Shown here: positions 47,454-60,177 of the stretch, piece by piece
Numbering within the stretch: position 1 is the first letter of the stretch
How the letters are laid out: each line of letters opens with the position of its first letter
Source of the DNA: Fasciola hepatica
Lineage: Eukaryota; Platyhelminthes; Trematoda; Plagiorchiida; Fasciolidae
DNA length: 64,000 nt
Reading direction: 5' to 3'
Assembly (NCBI GenBank): GCA_948099385.1
Contig: CANUEZ040000191.1
Location: forward strand, 2,976,001-3,040,000
The notes under the pieces: generated by a model
The model's database searches: none
What the model was told of the DNA's origin: nothing
Seen by the model: the letters and a program-made list of their open reading frames with translations, nothing else
Translations under genes and position numbers: made by a program

Positions 47454-50425
47454 TTGTTTTTCGGGTGTTCTATTGACAATCAATCACCCCAACCCTTGTA
47501 CGTGTCCCCGTGTGGACTCGGTCCATTTGCAATGCTCATGATTCCATTAGGGGATCAAACAGCTGTACAGTGCTTCCATAATTTTCAATGGTCAGTTCAG
47601 TGTTCAAGCTGCATGGAGAATCATATTATACAAATCTACTCTGCTACTGCTCTATTGCATTGTATGAGTAATCTGTGTGGATTGTTCATAAGGGAATGCC
47701 TTGGTTTTACTCAGGCCCATAAATAGAGAAGTGATGGAACATAGGATTGGATCGGTGTGCGAGAATTTGGTTGTTACCGTTCAAAGCGAAAGCGAAAGCC
47801 GAATCCAATTTGGAGATTGTGCTATATCATGTAGTGTATAAGTTGAACAAAGCGTTGAGACCCATATCGGATAGCCTTGTGGTTTGGGTGTTCGACTGAC
47901 ATTCGTTCACCCCAACCCTTGTTCGTGTCCCCGTGTGGGCTCTGTCCATGTGCAATGCTCATGATTCCCTTAGCGGATCAAACAGCTGTACAGTGCTTCC
48001 ATAATTTTCAATGGTCAGTTCAGTGGTCAAGCTGCATGGAGAATCATATTATACAAATCTACTCTGCTACTGCTCTATTGCATTGTATGAGCAATCTGTG
48101 TGGGGATTGTTCATAATGGAATGCCTTGGTTTTACATAGGCCCATAAATAGAGAAATAATGGAACATAGGATTGGATCGGTGTGCGAGAATTTGGTTGTT
48201 ACCGTTCAAAGCGAAAGCGAAAGCCGAAGCCAATTTGGGGATTGTGCTTTATCATGTAGTGTATATGTTGAACAAAGCTTTGAGACCCATATCGGATAGC
48301 CTTTTGATTTGGGTGTTCGGCTGACATTCGTTCGCCCCAACCCTTGTTCGTGTCCCCGTGTGGGCTCTGTCCATGTGCAATGCTCATGATTCCCTTAGCG
48401 GATCAAACAGCTGTACAGTGCTTCCATCATTTTCAATGGTCAGTTCAGTGTTCAAGCTGCATGGAGAATCATATTATACAAATCTACTCTGCTACTGCTC
48501 TATTGCATTGTATGAGCAATCTGTGTGGGGATTGTTCATAAGGGAATGCTTTGGTTTTACTTAGGCCCATAAATAGAGAAGTGATGGAACATAGGATTGG
48601 ATCGGTGTGCGAGAATTTGGTTGTTACCGTTCAAAGCGAAAGCGAAAGCCGAAGCCAATTTGGGCATTGTGCTACATCATGTAGTGTATATGTGGAACAA
48701 ATCGTTCAGAGCCATATCGCATAGATTGTGGTTTGGTTGTTCGACTGACATTCGTTCACCCCAACCCTTGTTCGTGTCCCCGTGTGGGCTCTGTCCATGT
48801 GCAATGCTCATGATTCCCTTAGCGGATCAAACAGCTGTACAGTGCTTCCATCATTTTCAATGGTCAGTTCAGTGTTCAAGCTGCATGGAGAATCATATTA
48901 TAGAAATCTACTCTGCTACTGCTCTATTGCATTGTATGAGCAATCTGTGTGGGGATTGTTCATAAGGGAATGCCTTGGTTTTACTTAGGCCCATAAATAG
49001 AGAAGTGATGGAACATAGGATTGGATCGGTGTGCGAGAATTTGAATGTTACCGTTAAAAGCGAAAGCGAAAGCCGAAGACAATTTGGAGATTGTGCTATA
49101 TCATGTATTGTATATGTTGAACAAAGCGTTGAGACCCATATGGGATAGCCTTGTGGTTTGGGTGTTCGACTGACATTCGTGCACCCCAACCCTTGTTCGT
49201 GTCCCCGTGTGGGCTCTGTCCATGTGGAATGCTCATGATTCCCTTAGCGGATCAAACAGCTGTACAGTGCTTCCATCATTTTCAATGGTCAGTTCAGTGT
49301 TCAAGCTGCATGGAGAATCATATTATACAAATCTACTCTGCTACTGCTCTATTGCATTGTATGAGCAATCTGTGTGGGGATTGTTCATAAGGGAATGCCT
49401 TGGTTTTACTTAGGCCCATAAATAGAGAAGTGATGGAACATAGGATTGGATCGGTGTGCGAGAATTTGGTTGTTACCGTTCAAAGCCAATACGAAAGCGG
49501 AAGCCAATTTGGGGATTGTGCTATATCATGTAGTGTATATGTTGAACAAAGCGTTCAGACCCATATCGGATAGCCTTGTGGTTTGGGAATTCGACTGACA
49601 ATCGTTCACCCCATCCCTTGTTAGTATCCACGTGTGGGCTCTGTCCATGTGCAATGCTCATGATTCCCTTAGCGGATCAAAAAGCTGTACAGTGCTTCCA
49701 TAATTTTCAATGGTCAGTTCAGTGGTCAAGCTGCATGGAGAATCATATTATACAAATCTACTCTGCTACTGCTCTATTGCATTGTATGACCAATCTGTGT
49801 GGGGATTGTTCATAAGGGAATGCCTTGGTTTTACTTAGGCCCATAAATAGAGAAGTCATGGAACATAGGATTGGATCGGTGTGCGATAATTTGGTTGTTA
49901 CCGTTCAAAGCGAAAGCGAAAGCCGAATCCAATTTGGGGATTGTGCTATATCATGTATTGTGTATGTTGAACAAAGCGTTGAGACCCATATCGGATAGCC
50001 TTGTGGTTTGGGTGTTCGACTGACAATCGTTCACCCCAACCATTGTACGTGTCCCTGTGTGGGCTCTGTCCACGTGCAATGCTCATGATTCCTTTAGCGG
50101 ATCAAACAGCTGTACAGTGCTTCCATCATTTTCAATGGTCAGTTCAGTGTTCAAGCTGCATGGAGAATCATATTATACAAATCTACTCTGCTACTGCTCT
50201 ATTGCATTGTATGAGCAATCTGTGTGGGGATTGTTCATAAGGGAATGCCTTGGTTTTACTAAGGCCCATAAATTGAGAAGTGATGGAACATAGGATTGGA
50301 TCGGTGTGCGAGAATTTGGTTGTTACCGTTCAAAGCGAAAGCGAAAGCCGAAGCCAATTTGGGGATTGTGCTATATCATGTAGTGTATATGTTGAACAAA
50401 GCGTTGAGACCCATATCGGATAGCC
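47454..50425 (+). repeat. Irregular zone with an excess of private variants
   Basis: Monomer starts: 47454, 47877, 48302, 48726, 49151, 49576, 50001. Many bases here are not shared with neighbours. 47454 has CATATCGCATAGCC before it, TTTTTCGGGTGTTC, CAATCAATCACC, TTGTACGTG and TCCATTAGGGGATC. 48302 has GTGTTCGGCTG and GTTCGCCCC. 48726 has CATCGCATAG-type changes and a 1-bp loss (ATAGATTGTGG). 49151 has GTGCACCCC and CATGTGGAATG. 49576 has GTTTGGGAATTCG, CACCCCATCCC and TTAGTATCCACG, preceded by CAATACGAAAGCGG. 50001 has CATTGTACGTGTCCCTG, shared with 54667 and 56367. Monomers this diverged suggest less frequent exchange. Confidence 0.7.
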
Positions 50426-52119
50426 TTGTGGTTCGGGTGTTCTATTGACAATCGTTCACCCCAACCCTTGTTCGTGTCCCCGTGTGGACTCGGTCCATTT
50501 GCAATGCTCATGATTCCCTTAGCGGATCAAACAGCTGTACAGTGCTTCCATAATTTTCAATGGTCAGTTCAGTGTTCAAGCTGCATGGAGAATCATATTA
50601 TACAAATCTACTCTGCTACTGCTCTATTGCATTGTATGAGCAATCTGTGTGGATTGTTCATAAGGGAATGCCTTGGTTTTACTTAGGCCCATAAATAGAG
50701 AAGTGATGGAACATAGGATTGGATCGGTGTGCGAGAATTTGGTTGTTACCGTTCAAAGCGAAAGCGAAAGCCGAAGACAATTTGGAGATTGTGCTATATC
50801 ATGTATTGTATATGTTGAACAAAGCGTTGAGACCCATATCGGATAGCCTTGTGGTTCGGGTGTTCGACTGACATTCGTTCACCCCAACCCTTGTTCGTGT
50901 CCCCGTGTGGGCTCTGTCCATGTGCAATGCTCATGATTCCCTTAGCGGATCAAACAGCTGTACAGTGCTTCCATCATTTTCAATGGTCAGTTCAGTGTTC
51001 AAGCTGCATGGAGAATCATATTATACAAATCTACTCTGCTACTGCTCTATTGCATTGTATGAGTATTCTGTGTGGATTGTTCATAAGGGAATGCCTTGGT
51101 TTTACTAAGGCCCATAAATAGAGAAGTGATGGAACATAGGATTGGATCGGTGTGCGAGAATTTGGTTGTTACCGTTCAAAGCGAAAGCGAAAGCCGAATC
51201 CAATTTGGGGATTGTGCTAGATCATGTAGTGTATATGTTGAACAAAGCGTTGAGACCCATATGGGATAGCCTTGTGGTTTGGGTGTTCGACTGACATTCG
51301 TTCACCCCAACCCTTGTTCGTGTCCCCGTGTGGGCTCTGTCCATGTGCAATGCTCATGATTCCCTTAGCGGATCAAACAGCTGTACAGTGCTTCCATCAT
51401 TTTCAATGGTCAGTTCAGTGTTCAAGCTGCATGGAGAATCATATTATACAAATCTACTCTGCTACTGCTCTATTGCATTGTCTGAGCAATCTGTGTGGGG
51501 ATTGTTCATAAGGGAATGCCTTGGTTTTACTTAGGCCCATAAATAGAGAAGTGATGGAACATAGGATTGGATCGGTGTGCGAGAATTTGGTTGTTACCGT
51601 TCAAAGCGAAAGCGAAAGCCGAAGCCAATATGGAGATTGTGCTATATCATGTAGTGTATATGTTGAACAAAGCGTTGAGACCCATATCGGATAGCCTTGT
51701 GGTTCGGGTGTTCTATTGACAATCGTTCACCCCAACCCTTGTTCGTGTCCCCGTGTGGGCTCTGTCCATGTGCAATGCTCATGATTCCCTTAGCGGATCA
51801 AACAGCTGTACAGTGCTTCCATCATTTTCAATGGTCAGTTCAGTGTTCAAGCTGCATGGAGAATCATATTATACAAATCTACTCTGCTACTGCTCTTTTG
51901 CATTGTATGAGTAATCTGTGTGGATTGTTCATAAGGGAATGCCTTGGTTTTACTTAGGCCCATAAATAGAGAAGTGATGGAACATAGGATTGGATCGGTG
52001 TGCGAGAATTTGGTTGTTACCGTTCAAAGCGAAAGCGAAAGCCGAAGCCAATATGGAGATTGTGCTATATCATGTAGTGTATATGTTGAACAAAGCGTTG
52101 AGACCCATATCGGATAGCC
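50426..52119 (+). repeat. Four monomers at the start of the right-hand subfamily domain
   Basis: Monomer starts: 50426, 50849, 51272, 51697. From here GTGTTCTATTGACAATCG (50426, 51697) and the tail CAATATGGAGATTG (near 51626) become frequent. 50426 carries GGACTCGGTCCATTTGC and CATAATTTTC. 50849 has GTATGAGTATTCTG. 51272 has GTCTGAGC and is preceded by GCTAGATCATG and ATATGGGATAGCC. 51697 has CTCTTTTGCATTG, a change shared with several monomers after 52.9 kb. No multimer duplication is obvious. Confidence 0.7.
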
Positions 52120-54666
52120 TTGTGGTTCGGGTTTTCTATTGACAATCGTTCACCCCAACCCTTGTTCGTGTCCCCGTGTGGGCTCTGTCCATGTGCAATG
52201 CTCATGATTCCTTTAGCGGATCAAACAGCTGTACAGTGCTTCCATCATTTTCAATGGTCAGTTCAGTGTTCAAGCTGCATGGAGAATCATATTATACAAA
52301 TCTACTCTGCTACTGCTCTATTGCATTGTATGAGTAATCTGTGTGGGGATTGTTCATAAGGGAATGCCTTGGTTTTACTTAGGCCCATAAATAGAGAAGT
52401 GATGGAACATAGGATTGGATCGGTGTGCGAGAATTTGGTTGTTACCGTTCAAAGCGAAAGCGAAAGCCGAAGCCAATATGGAGATTGTGCTATATCATGT
52501 AGTGTATATGTTGAACAAAGCGTTCAGACCCATATCGGATAGCCTTGTGGTTCGGGTGTTCTATTGACAATCGTTCACCCCAAACCTTGTTCGTGTCCCC
52601 GTGTAGGCTCTGTCCATGTGCAATGCTCATGATTCCCTTAGCGGATCAAACAGCTGTACAGTGCTTCCATAATTTTCAATGGTCAGTTCAGTGTTCAAGC
52701 TGCATGGAGAATCATATTATACAAATCTACTCTGCTACTGCTCTATTGCATTGTATGAGTAATCTGTGTGGGGATTGTTCATAAGGGAATGCCTTGGTTT
52801 ACTTAGGCCCATAAGTAGAGAAGTGATGGAACATAGGATTGGATCGGTGTGCGAGAATTTGGTTGTTACCGTTCAAAGCGAAAGCGAAAGCCGAAGCCAA
52901 TTTGGGGATTGTGCTATATCATGTAGTGTATATGTTGAACAATGCGTTGAGACCCATATCGGATAGCCTTGTGGTTTGGGTGTTCTATTGACAATCGTTC
53001 ACTCCAACCCTTGTTCGTGTCCCCGTGTGGGCTCTGTCCATGTGCAATGCTCATGATTCCCTTAGCGGATCAAACAGCTGTACAGTGCTTCCATCATTTT
53101 CAATGGTCAGTTCAGTGTTCAAGCTGCATGGAGAATCATATTATACAAATCTACTCTGCTACTGCTCTTTTGCATTGTATGAGTAATCTGTGTGGATTGT
53201 TCATAAGGGAATGCCTTGGTTTTACTTAGGCCCATAAATAGAGAAGTGATGGAACATAGGATTGGATCGGTGTGCGAGAATTTGGTTGTTACCGTTCAAA
53301 GCCGAAGCGAAATCCGAAGCCAATATGGAGATTGTGCTATATCATGTATTGTATATGTTGAACAAAGCGTTGAGACCCATATCGGATAGCCTTGTGGTTT
53401 GGGTGTTCGACTGACATTCGTTCACCCCAACCCTTGTTCGTGTCCCCGTGTGGGCTCTGTCCATGTGCAATGCTCATGATTCCCTTAGCGGATCAAACAG
53501 CTGTACAGTGCTTCCATAATTTTCAATGGTCAGTTCAGTGTTCAAGCTGCATGGAGATACATATTATACAAATCTACTCTGCTACTGCTCTATTGCATTG
53601 TATGAGTAATCTGTGTGGGGATTGTTCATAAGGGAATGCCTTGGTTTTACTTAGGCCCATAAATAGAGAAGTGATGGAACATAGGATTGGATCGGTGTGC
53701 GAGAATTTGGTTGTTACCGTTCAAAGCGAAAGCGAAAGCCGAAGCCAATTTGGGGATTGTGCTATATCATGTATTGTATATGTTGAACAAAGCGTTGAGA
53801 CCCATATCGGATAGCCTTGTGGTTCGGGTGTTCGACTGACATTCGTTCACCCCAACCCTTGTTCGTGTCCCCGTGTGGGTTCTGTCCATGTGCAATGCTC
53901 ATGATTCCCTTAGCGGATCAAACAGCTGTACAGTGCTTCCATCATTTTCAATGGTCAGTTCAGTGTTCAAGCTGCATGGAGAATCATATTATACAAATCT
54001 ACTCTGCTACTGCTCTATTGCATTGTATGAGCAATCTGTGTGGGGATTGTTCATAAGGGAATGCCTTGGTTTTACTTAGGCCCATAAATAGAGAAGTGAT
54101 GGAACATAGGATTGGATCGGTGTGCGAGAATTTGGTTGTTACCGTTCAAAGCGAAAGCGAAAGCCGAAGCCAATTTGGAGATTGTGCTATATCATGTATT
54201 GTATATGTTGAACAAAGCGTTGAGACCCATATCGGATAGCCTTGTGGTTTGGGTGTTCGACTGACAATCGTTCACCCAAACCCTTGTTCGTGTCCCCGTG
54301 TGGGCTCTGTCCATGTGCAATGCTCATGATTCCCTTAGCGGATCAAACAGCTGTACAGTGCTTCCATAATTTTCAATGGTCAGTTCAGTGTTCAAGCTGC
54401 ATGGAGAATCATATTATACAAATCTACTCTGCTACTGCTTTATTGCATTGTATGAGTAATCTGTGTGGGGATTGTTCATAAGGGAATGCCTTGGTTTTAC
54501 TCAGGCCCATAAATAGAGAAGTGATCGAACATAGGATTGGATCGGTGTGCGAGAATTTGGTTGTTACCGTTCAAAGCGAAAGCGAAAGCCGAAGCCAATA
54601 TGGAGATTGTGCTATATCATGTAGTGTATATGTTGAACAAAGCGTTGAGACCCATATCGGATAGCC
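52120..54666 (+). repeat. Displaced relative of the 60–63 kb hexamer (offset 8,058 bp)
   Basis: Monomer starts: 52120, 52545, 52969, 53392, 53817, 54242. In the same order as 60178–62300 these show: a 424-bp monomer with one T missing in CCTTGGTTTACTTAGG plus CATAAGTAGAG (near 52792 and 60850); an AACAATGCGTTGAG tail (52939 and 60997); CTCTTTTGCATTG; GCCGAAGCGAAATCC (53302 and 61360); and GTGTGGGTTCTGTCC (53874 and 61932). All are 8,058 bp, that is 19 monomers, apart. Differences exist (GTGTAGGC in 52545, GAGATACATATT in 53392, CACCCAAACCC in 54242), so the two blocks have diverged since separation. Confidence 0.75.
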
Positions 54667-57600
54667 TTGTGGTTTGGGTGTTCGACTGGCAATCGTTCAC
54701 CCCAACCATTGTACGTGTCCCTGTGTGGGCTCTGTCCATGTGCAATGCTCATGATTCCTTTAGCGGATCAAACAGCTGTACAGTGCTTCCATCATTTTCA
54801 ATGGTCAGTTCAGTGTTCAAGCTGCATGGAGAATCATATTATACAAATCTACTCTGCTACTGCTCTATTGCATTGTATGAGCAATCTGTGTGGGGATTGT
54901 TCATAAGGGAATGCCTTGGTTTTACTTAGGCCCATAAATAGAGAAGTGATGGAACATAGGATTGGATCGGTGCGCGAGAATTTGGTTGTTACCGTTCAAA
55001 GCGAAAGCGAAAGCCGAAGCCAATTTGGGGATTGTGCTATATCATGTAGTGTATATGTTGAACAAAGCGTTCAGACCCATATCGGATAGCCTTGTGGTTT
55101 GGGTGTTCTATTGACAATCGTTCACCCCAACCCTTGTTCGTGTCCCCGTGTGGACTCGGTCCATTTGCAATGCTCATGATTCCCTTAGCGGATCAAACAG
55201 CTGTACAGTGCTTCCATAATTTTCAATGGTCAGTTCAGTGTTCAAGCTGCATGGAGAATCATATTATACAAATCTACTCTGCTACTGCTCTATTGCATTG
55301 TATGAGCAATCTGTGTGGGGATTGTTCATAAGGGAATGCCTTGGTTTTACTTAGGCCCATAAATAGAGAAGTGATGGAACATAGGATTGGATCGGTGTGC
55401 GAGAATTTGGTTGTTACCGTTCAAAGCGAAAGCGAAAGCCGAAGCCAATTTGGGGATTGTGCTATATCATGTAGTGTATATGTTGAACAAAGCGTTCAGA
55501 CCCATATCGGATAGCCTTGTGGTTCGGGTGTTCTATTGACAATCGTTCACCCCAACCCTTGTTCGTGTCCCCGTGTGGACTCGGTCCATTTGCAATGCTC
55601 ATGATTCCCTTAGCGGATCAAACAGCTGTACAGTGCTTCCATAATTTTCAATGGTCAGTTCAGTGTTCAAGCTGCATGGAGAATCATATTATACAAATCT
55701 ACTCTGCTACTGCTCTATTGCATTGTATGAGCAATCTGTGTGGGGATTGTTCATAAGGGAATGCCTTGGTTTTACTTAGGCCCATAAGTAGAGAAGTGAT
55801 GGAACGTAGGATTGGATCGGTGTGCGAGAATTTGGTTGTTACCGTTCAAAGCGAAAGCGAAAGCCGAAGACAATTTGGAGATTGTGCTATATCATGTATT
55901 GTATATGTTGAACAAAGCGTTGAGACCCATATGGGATAGCCTTGTGATTTGGGTTTTCGACTGACATTCGTTCACCCCAACCCTTGTTCGTGTCCCCGTG
56001 TGGGCTCTGTCCATGTGCAATGCTCATGATTCCCTTAGCGGATCAAACAGCTGTACAGTGCTTCCATCATTTTCAATGGTTAGTTCAGTGTTCAAGCTGC
56101 ATGGAGAATCATATTATACAAATCTACTCTGCTACTGCTCTGTTGCATTGTATGAACAATCTGTGTGGGGATTGTTCATAAGGGAATGCCTTGGTTTTAC
56201 TTAGGCCCATAAATAGAGAAGTGATGGAACATAGGATTGGATCGGTGTGCGAGAATTTGGTTGTTACCGTTCAAAGCGAAAGCGAAAGCCGAATCCAATT
56301 TGGGGATTGTGCTATATCATGTATTGTATATGTTGAACAAAGCGTTCAGACCCATATCGGATAGCCTTGTGGTTTGGGTGTTCGACTGACAATCGTTCAC
56401 CCCAACCATTGTACGTGTCCCTGTGTGGGCTCTGTCCATGCGCAATGCTCATGATTCCTTTAGCGGATCAAACAGCTGTACAGTGTTTCCATCATTTTCA
56501 ATGGTCAGTTCAGTGTTCAAGCTGCATGGAGAATCATATTATACAAATCTACTCTGCTACTGCTCTATTGCATTGTATGAGTAATCTGTGTGGATTGTTC
56601 ATAAGGGAATGCCTTGGTTTTACTAAGGCCCATAAATAGAGAAGTGATGGAACATAGGATTGGATCGGTGTGCGATAATTTGGTTGTTACCGTTCAAAGC
56701 GAAAGCGAAAGCCGAATCCAATTTGGGGATTGTGCTATATCATGTATTGTGTATGTTGAACAAAGCGTTGAGACCCATATCGGATAGCCTTGTGGTTCGG
56801 GTGTTCTATTGACAATCGTTCACCCCAACCCTTGTTCGTGTCCCTGTGTGGGCTCTGTCCATGTGCAATGCTCATGATTCCTTTAGCGGATCAAACAGCT
56901 GTACAGTGCTTCCATCATTTTCAATGGTCAGTTCAGTGTTCAAGCTGCATGGAGAATCATATTATACAAATCTACTCTGCTACTGCTCTATTGCATTGTA
57001 TGAGTAATCTGTGTGGATTGTTCATAAGGGAATGCCTTGGTTTTACTAAGGCCCATAAATAGAGAAGTGATGGAACATAGGATTGGATCGGTGTGCGAGA
57101 ATTTGGTTGTTACCGTTCAAAGCGAAAGCGAAAGCCGAAGCCAATTTGGGGATTGTGCTATATCATGTAGTGTATATGTTGAACAAAGCGTTGAGACCCA
57201 TATCGGATAGCCTTGTGGTTCGGGTGTTCTATTGACAATCGTTCACCCCAACCCTTGTTCGTGTCCCCGTGTGGACTCGGTCCATTTGCAATGCTCATGA
57301 TTCCCTTAGCGGATCAAACAGCTGTACAGTGCTTCCATAATTTTCAATGGTCAGTTCAGTGTTCAAGCTGCATGGAGAATCATATTTTACAAATCTACTC
57401 TGCTACTGCTCTATTGCATTGTATGAGTAATCTGTGGGGATTGTTCATAAGGGAATGCCTTGGTTTTACTTAGGCCCATAAGTAGAGAAGTGATGGAACA
57501 TAGGATTGGATCGGTGTGCGAGAATTTGGTTGTTACCGTTCAAAGCGAAAGCGAAAGCCGAATCCAATTTGGGGATTGTGCTATATCATGTATTGTGTAT

Positions 57601-60177
57601 GTTGAACAAAGCGTATAGACCCATATCGGATAGCCTTGTGGTTTGGGTGTTTTTATTGACAATCGTTCACTCCAACCCTTGTTCGTGTCCCCGTGTGGGC
57701 TCTGTCCATGTGCAATGCTCATGATTCCCTTAGCGGATCAAACAGCTGTACAGTGCTTCCATCATTTTCAATGGTCAGTTCAGTGTTCAAGCTGCATGGA
57801 GAATCATATTATACAAATCTACTCTGCTACTGCTCTATTGCATTGTATGAGTAATCTGTGTGGATTGTTCATAAGGGAATGCCTTGGTTTTACTCAGGCC
57901 CATAAATAGAGAAGTGATGGAACATAGGATTGGATCGGTGTGCGAGAATTTGGTTGTTACCGTTCAAAGCGAAAGCGAAAGCCGAAGCCAATTTGGGGAT
58001 TGTGCTATATCATGTATTGTATATGTTGAACAAAGCGTTGAGACCCATATCGGATAGCCTTGTGGTTTGGGTGTTCGACTGACATTCGTTCACCCCAACC
58101 CTTGTTCGTGTCCCCGTGTGGGCTCTGTCCATGTGCAATGCTCATGATTCCCTTAGCGGATCAAACAGCTGTACAGTGCTACCATAATTTTCAATGGTCA
58201 GTTCAGTGTTCAAGCTGCATGGAGAATCATATTATACAAATCTACTCTGCTACTGCTCTATTGCATTGTATGAGTAATCTGTGTGGATTGTTCATAAGGG
58301 AATGCCTTGGTTTTACTAAGGCCCATAAATAGAGAAGTGATGGAACATAGGATTGGATCGGTGTGCGAGAATTTGGTTGTTACCGTTCAAAGCGAAAGCG
58401 AAAGCCGAAGCCAATATGGAGATTGTGCTATATCATGTAGTGTATATGTTGAACAAAGCGTTGAGACCCATATCGGATAGCCTTGTGGTTCGGGTGTTCT
58501 ATTGACAATCGTTCACCCCAACCCTTGTTCGTGTCCCCGTGTGGGCTCTGTCCATGTGCAATGCTCATGATTCCCTTAGCGGATCAAACAGCTGTACAGT
58601 GCTTCCATAATTTTCAATGGTCAGTTCAGTGTTCAAGCTGCATGGAGAATCATATTATACAAATCTACTCTGCTACTGCTCTATTGCATTGTATGAGTAA
58701 TCTGTGTGGGGATTGTTCATAAGGGAATGCCTTGGTTTACTTAGGCCCATAAGTAGAGAAGTGATGGAACATAGGATTGGATCGGTGTGCGAGAATTTGG
58801 TTGTTACCGTTCAAAGCGAAAGCGAAAGCCGAAGCCAATATGGAGATTGTGCTATATCATGTAGTGTATATGTTGAACAAAGCGTTGAGACCCATATCGG
58901 ATAGCCTTGTGGTTCGGGTGTTCTATTGACATTCGTTCACCCCAACCCTTGTTCGTGTCCCCGTGTGGGCTCTGTCCATGTGCAATGCTCATGATTCCCT
59001 TAGCGGATCAAACAGCTGTACAGTGCTTCCATAATTTTCAATGGTCAGTTCAGTGTTCAAGCTGCATGGAGATACATATTATACAAATCTACTCTGCTAC
59101 TGCTCTATTGCATTGTATGAGTAATCTGTGTGGATTGTTCATAAGGGAATGCCTTGGTTTTACTTAGGCCCATAAATAGAGAAGTGATGGAACAAAGGAT
59201 TGGATCGGTGTGCGAGAATTTGGTTGTTACCGTTCAAAGCGAAAGCGAAAGCCGAATCCAATTTGGGGATTGTGCTATATCATGTATTGTATATGTTGAA
59301 CAAAGCGTTGAGACCCATATGGGATAGCCTTGTGGTTTGGGTGTTCGACTGACATTCGTTCACCCCAACCCTTGTTCGTGTCCCCGTGTGGGCTCTGTCC
59401 ATGTGCAATGCTCATGATTCCCTTAGCGGATCAAACAGCTGTACAGTGCTTCCATCATTTTCAATGGTCAGTTCAGTGTTCAAGCTGCATGGAGAATCAT
59501 ATTATACAAATCTACTCCACTACTGCTCAATTGCATTGTATGAGCAATCTGTGTGGGGATTGTTCATAAGGGAATGCCTTGGTTTTACTCAGGCCCATAA
59601 ATAGAGAAGTGATGGAACATAGGATTGGATCGGTGTGCGAGAATTTGGTTGTTACCGTTCAAAGCGAAAGCGAAAGCCGAATCCAATTTGGGGATTGTGC
59701 TATATCATGTATTGTATATGTTGAACAAAGCGTTGAGACCCATATGGGATAGCCTTGTGGTTTGGGTGTTCGACTGACATTCGTTCACCCCAACCCTTGT
59801 TCGTGTCCCCGTGTGGGCTCTGTCCATGTGCAATGCTCATGATTCCCTTAGCGGATCAAACAGCTGTACAGTGCTACCATAATTTTCAATGGTCAGTTCA
59901 GTGTTCAAGCTGCATGGAGAATCATATTATACAAATCTACTCTGCTACTGCTCTTTTGCATTGTATGAGCAATCTGTGTGGATTGTTCATAAGGGAATGC
60001 CTTGGTTTTACTTAGGCCCATAAATAGAGAAGTGATGGAACATAGGATTGGATCGGTGTGCGAGAATTTGGTTGTTACCGTTCAAAGCGAAAGCGAAAGC
60101 CGAAGCCAATATGGAGATTGTGCTATATCATGTAGTGTATATGTTGAACAAAGCGTTGAGACCCATATCGGATAGCC
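54667..60177 (+). repeat. Thirteen right-domain monomers with single-monomer duplications
   Basis: Monomer starts: 54667, 55092, 55517, 55942, 56367, 56790, 57213, 57636, 58060, 58483, 58907, 59330, 59755. 55092 and 55517 are adjacent near-copies (GGACTCGGTCCATTTGC, CATAATTTTC); early in the monomer they differ at GTTTGGG/GTTCGGG. 56367 and 56790 share CCTTTAGCGG, GAGTAATC, the short GG allele and ACTAAGGCCC. 57213 lost GT (AATCTGTGGGGATTG) and 57636 gained T (GTGTTTTTATTGAC). 58483 has the missing-T CCTTGGTTTACTTAGG with CATAAGTAGAG. 58907 shares GAGATACATATT with 53392. 58060 and 59755 share GTGCTACCATAATTTTC. 59330 has CTACTCCACTACTG, otherwise seen at 34737, 39828, 40674 and 41943. Confidence 0.72.

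Noticed and set aside
47334..47726. 130-codon frame (similarly at 23151 and 54537)
   Set aside because: Longer only because point changes removed the usual stops between the variable tail and the core. The translation is a tail segment plus the same core segment seen in other monomers.
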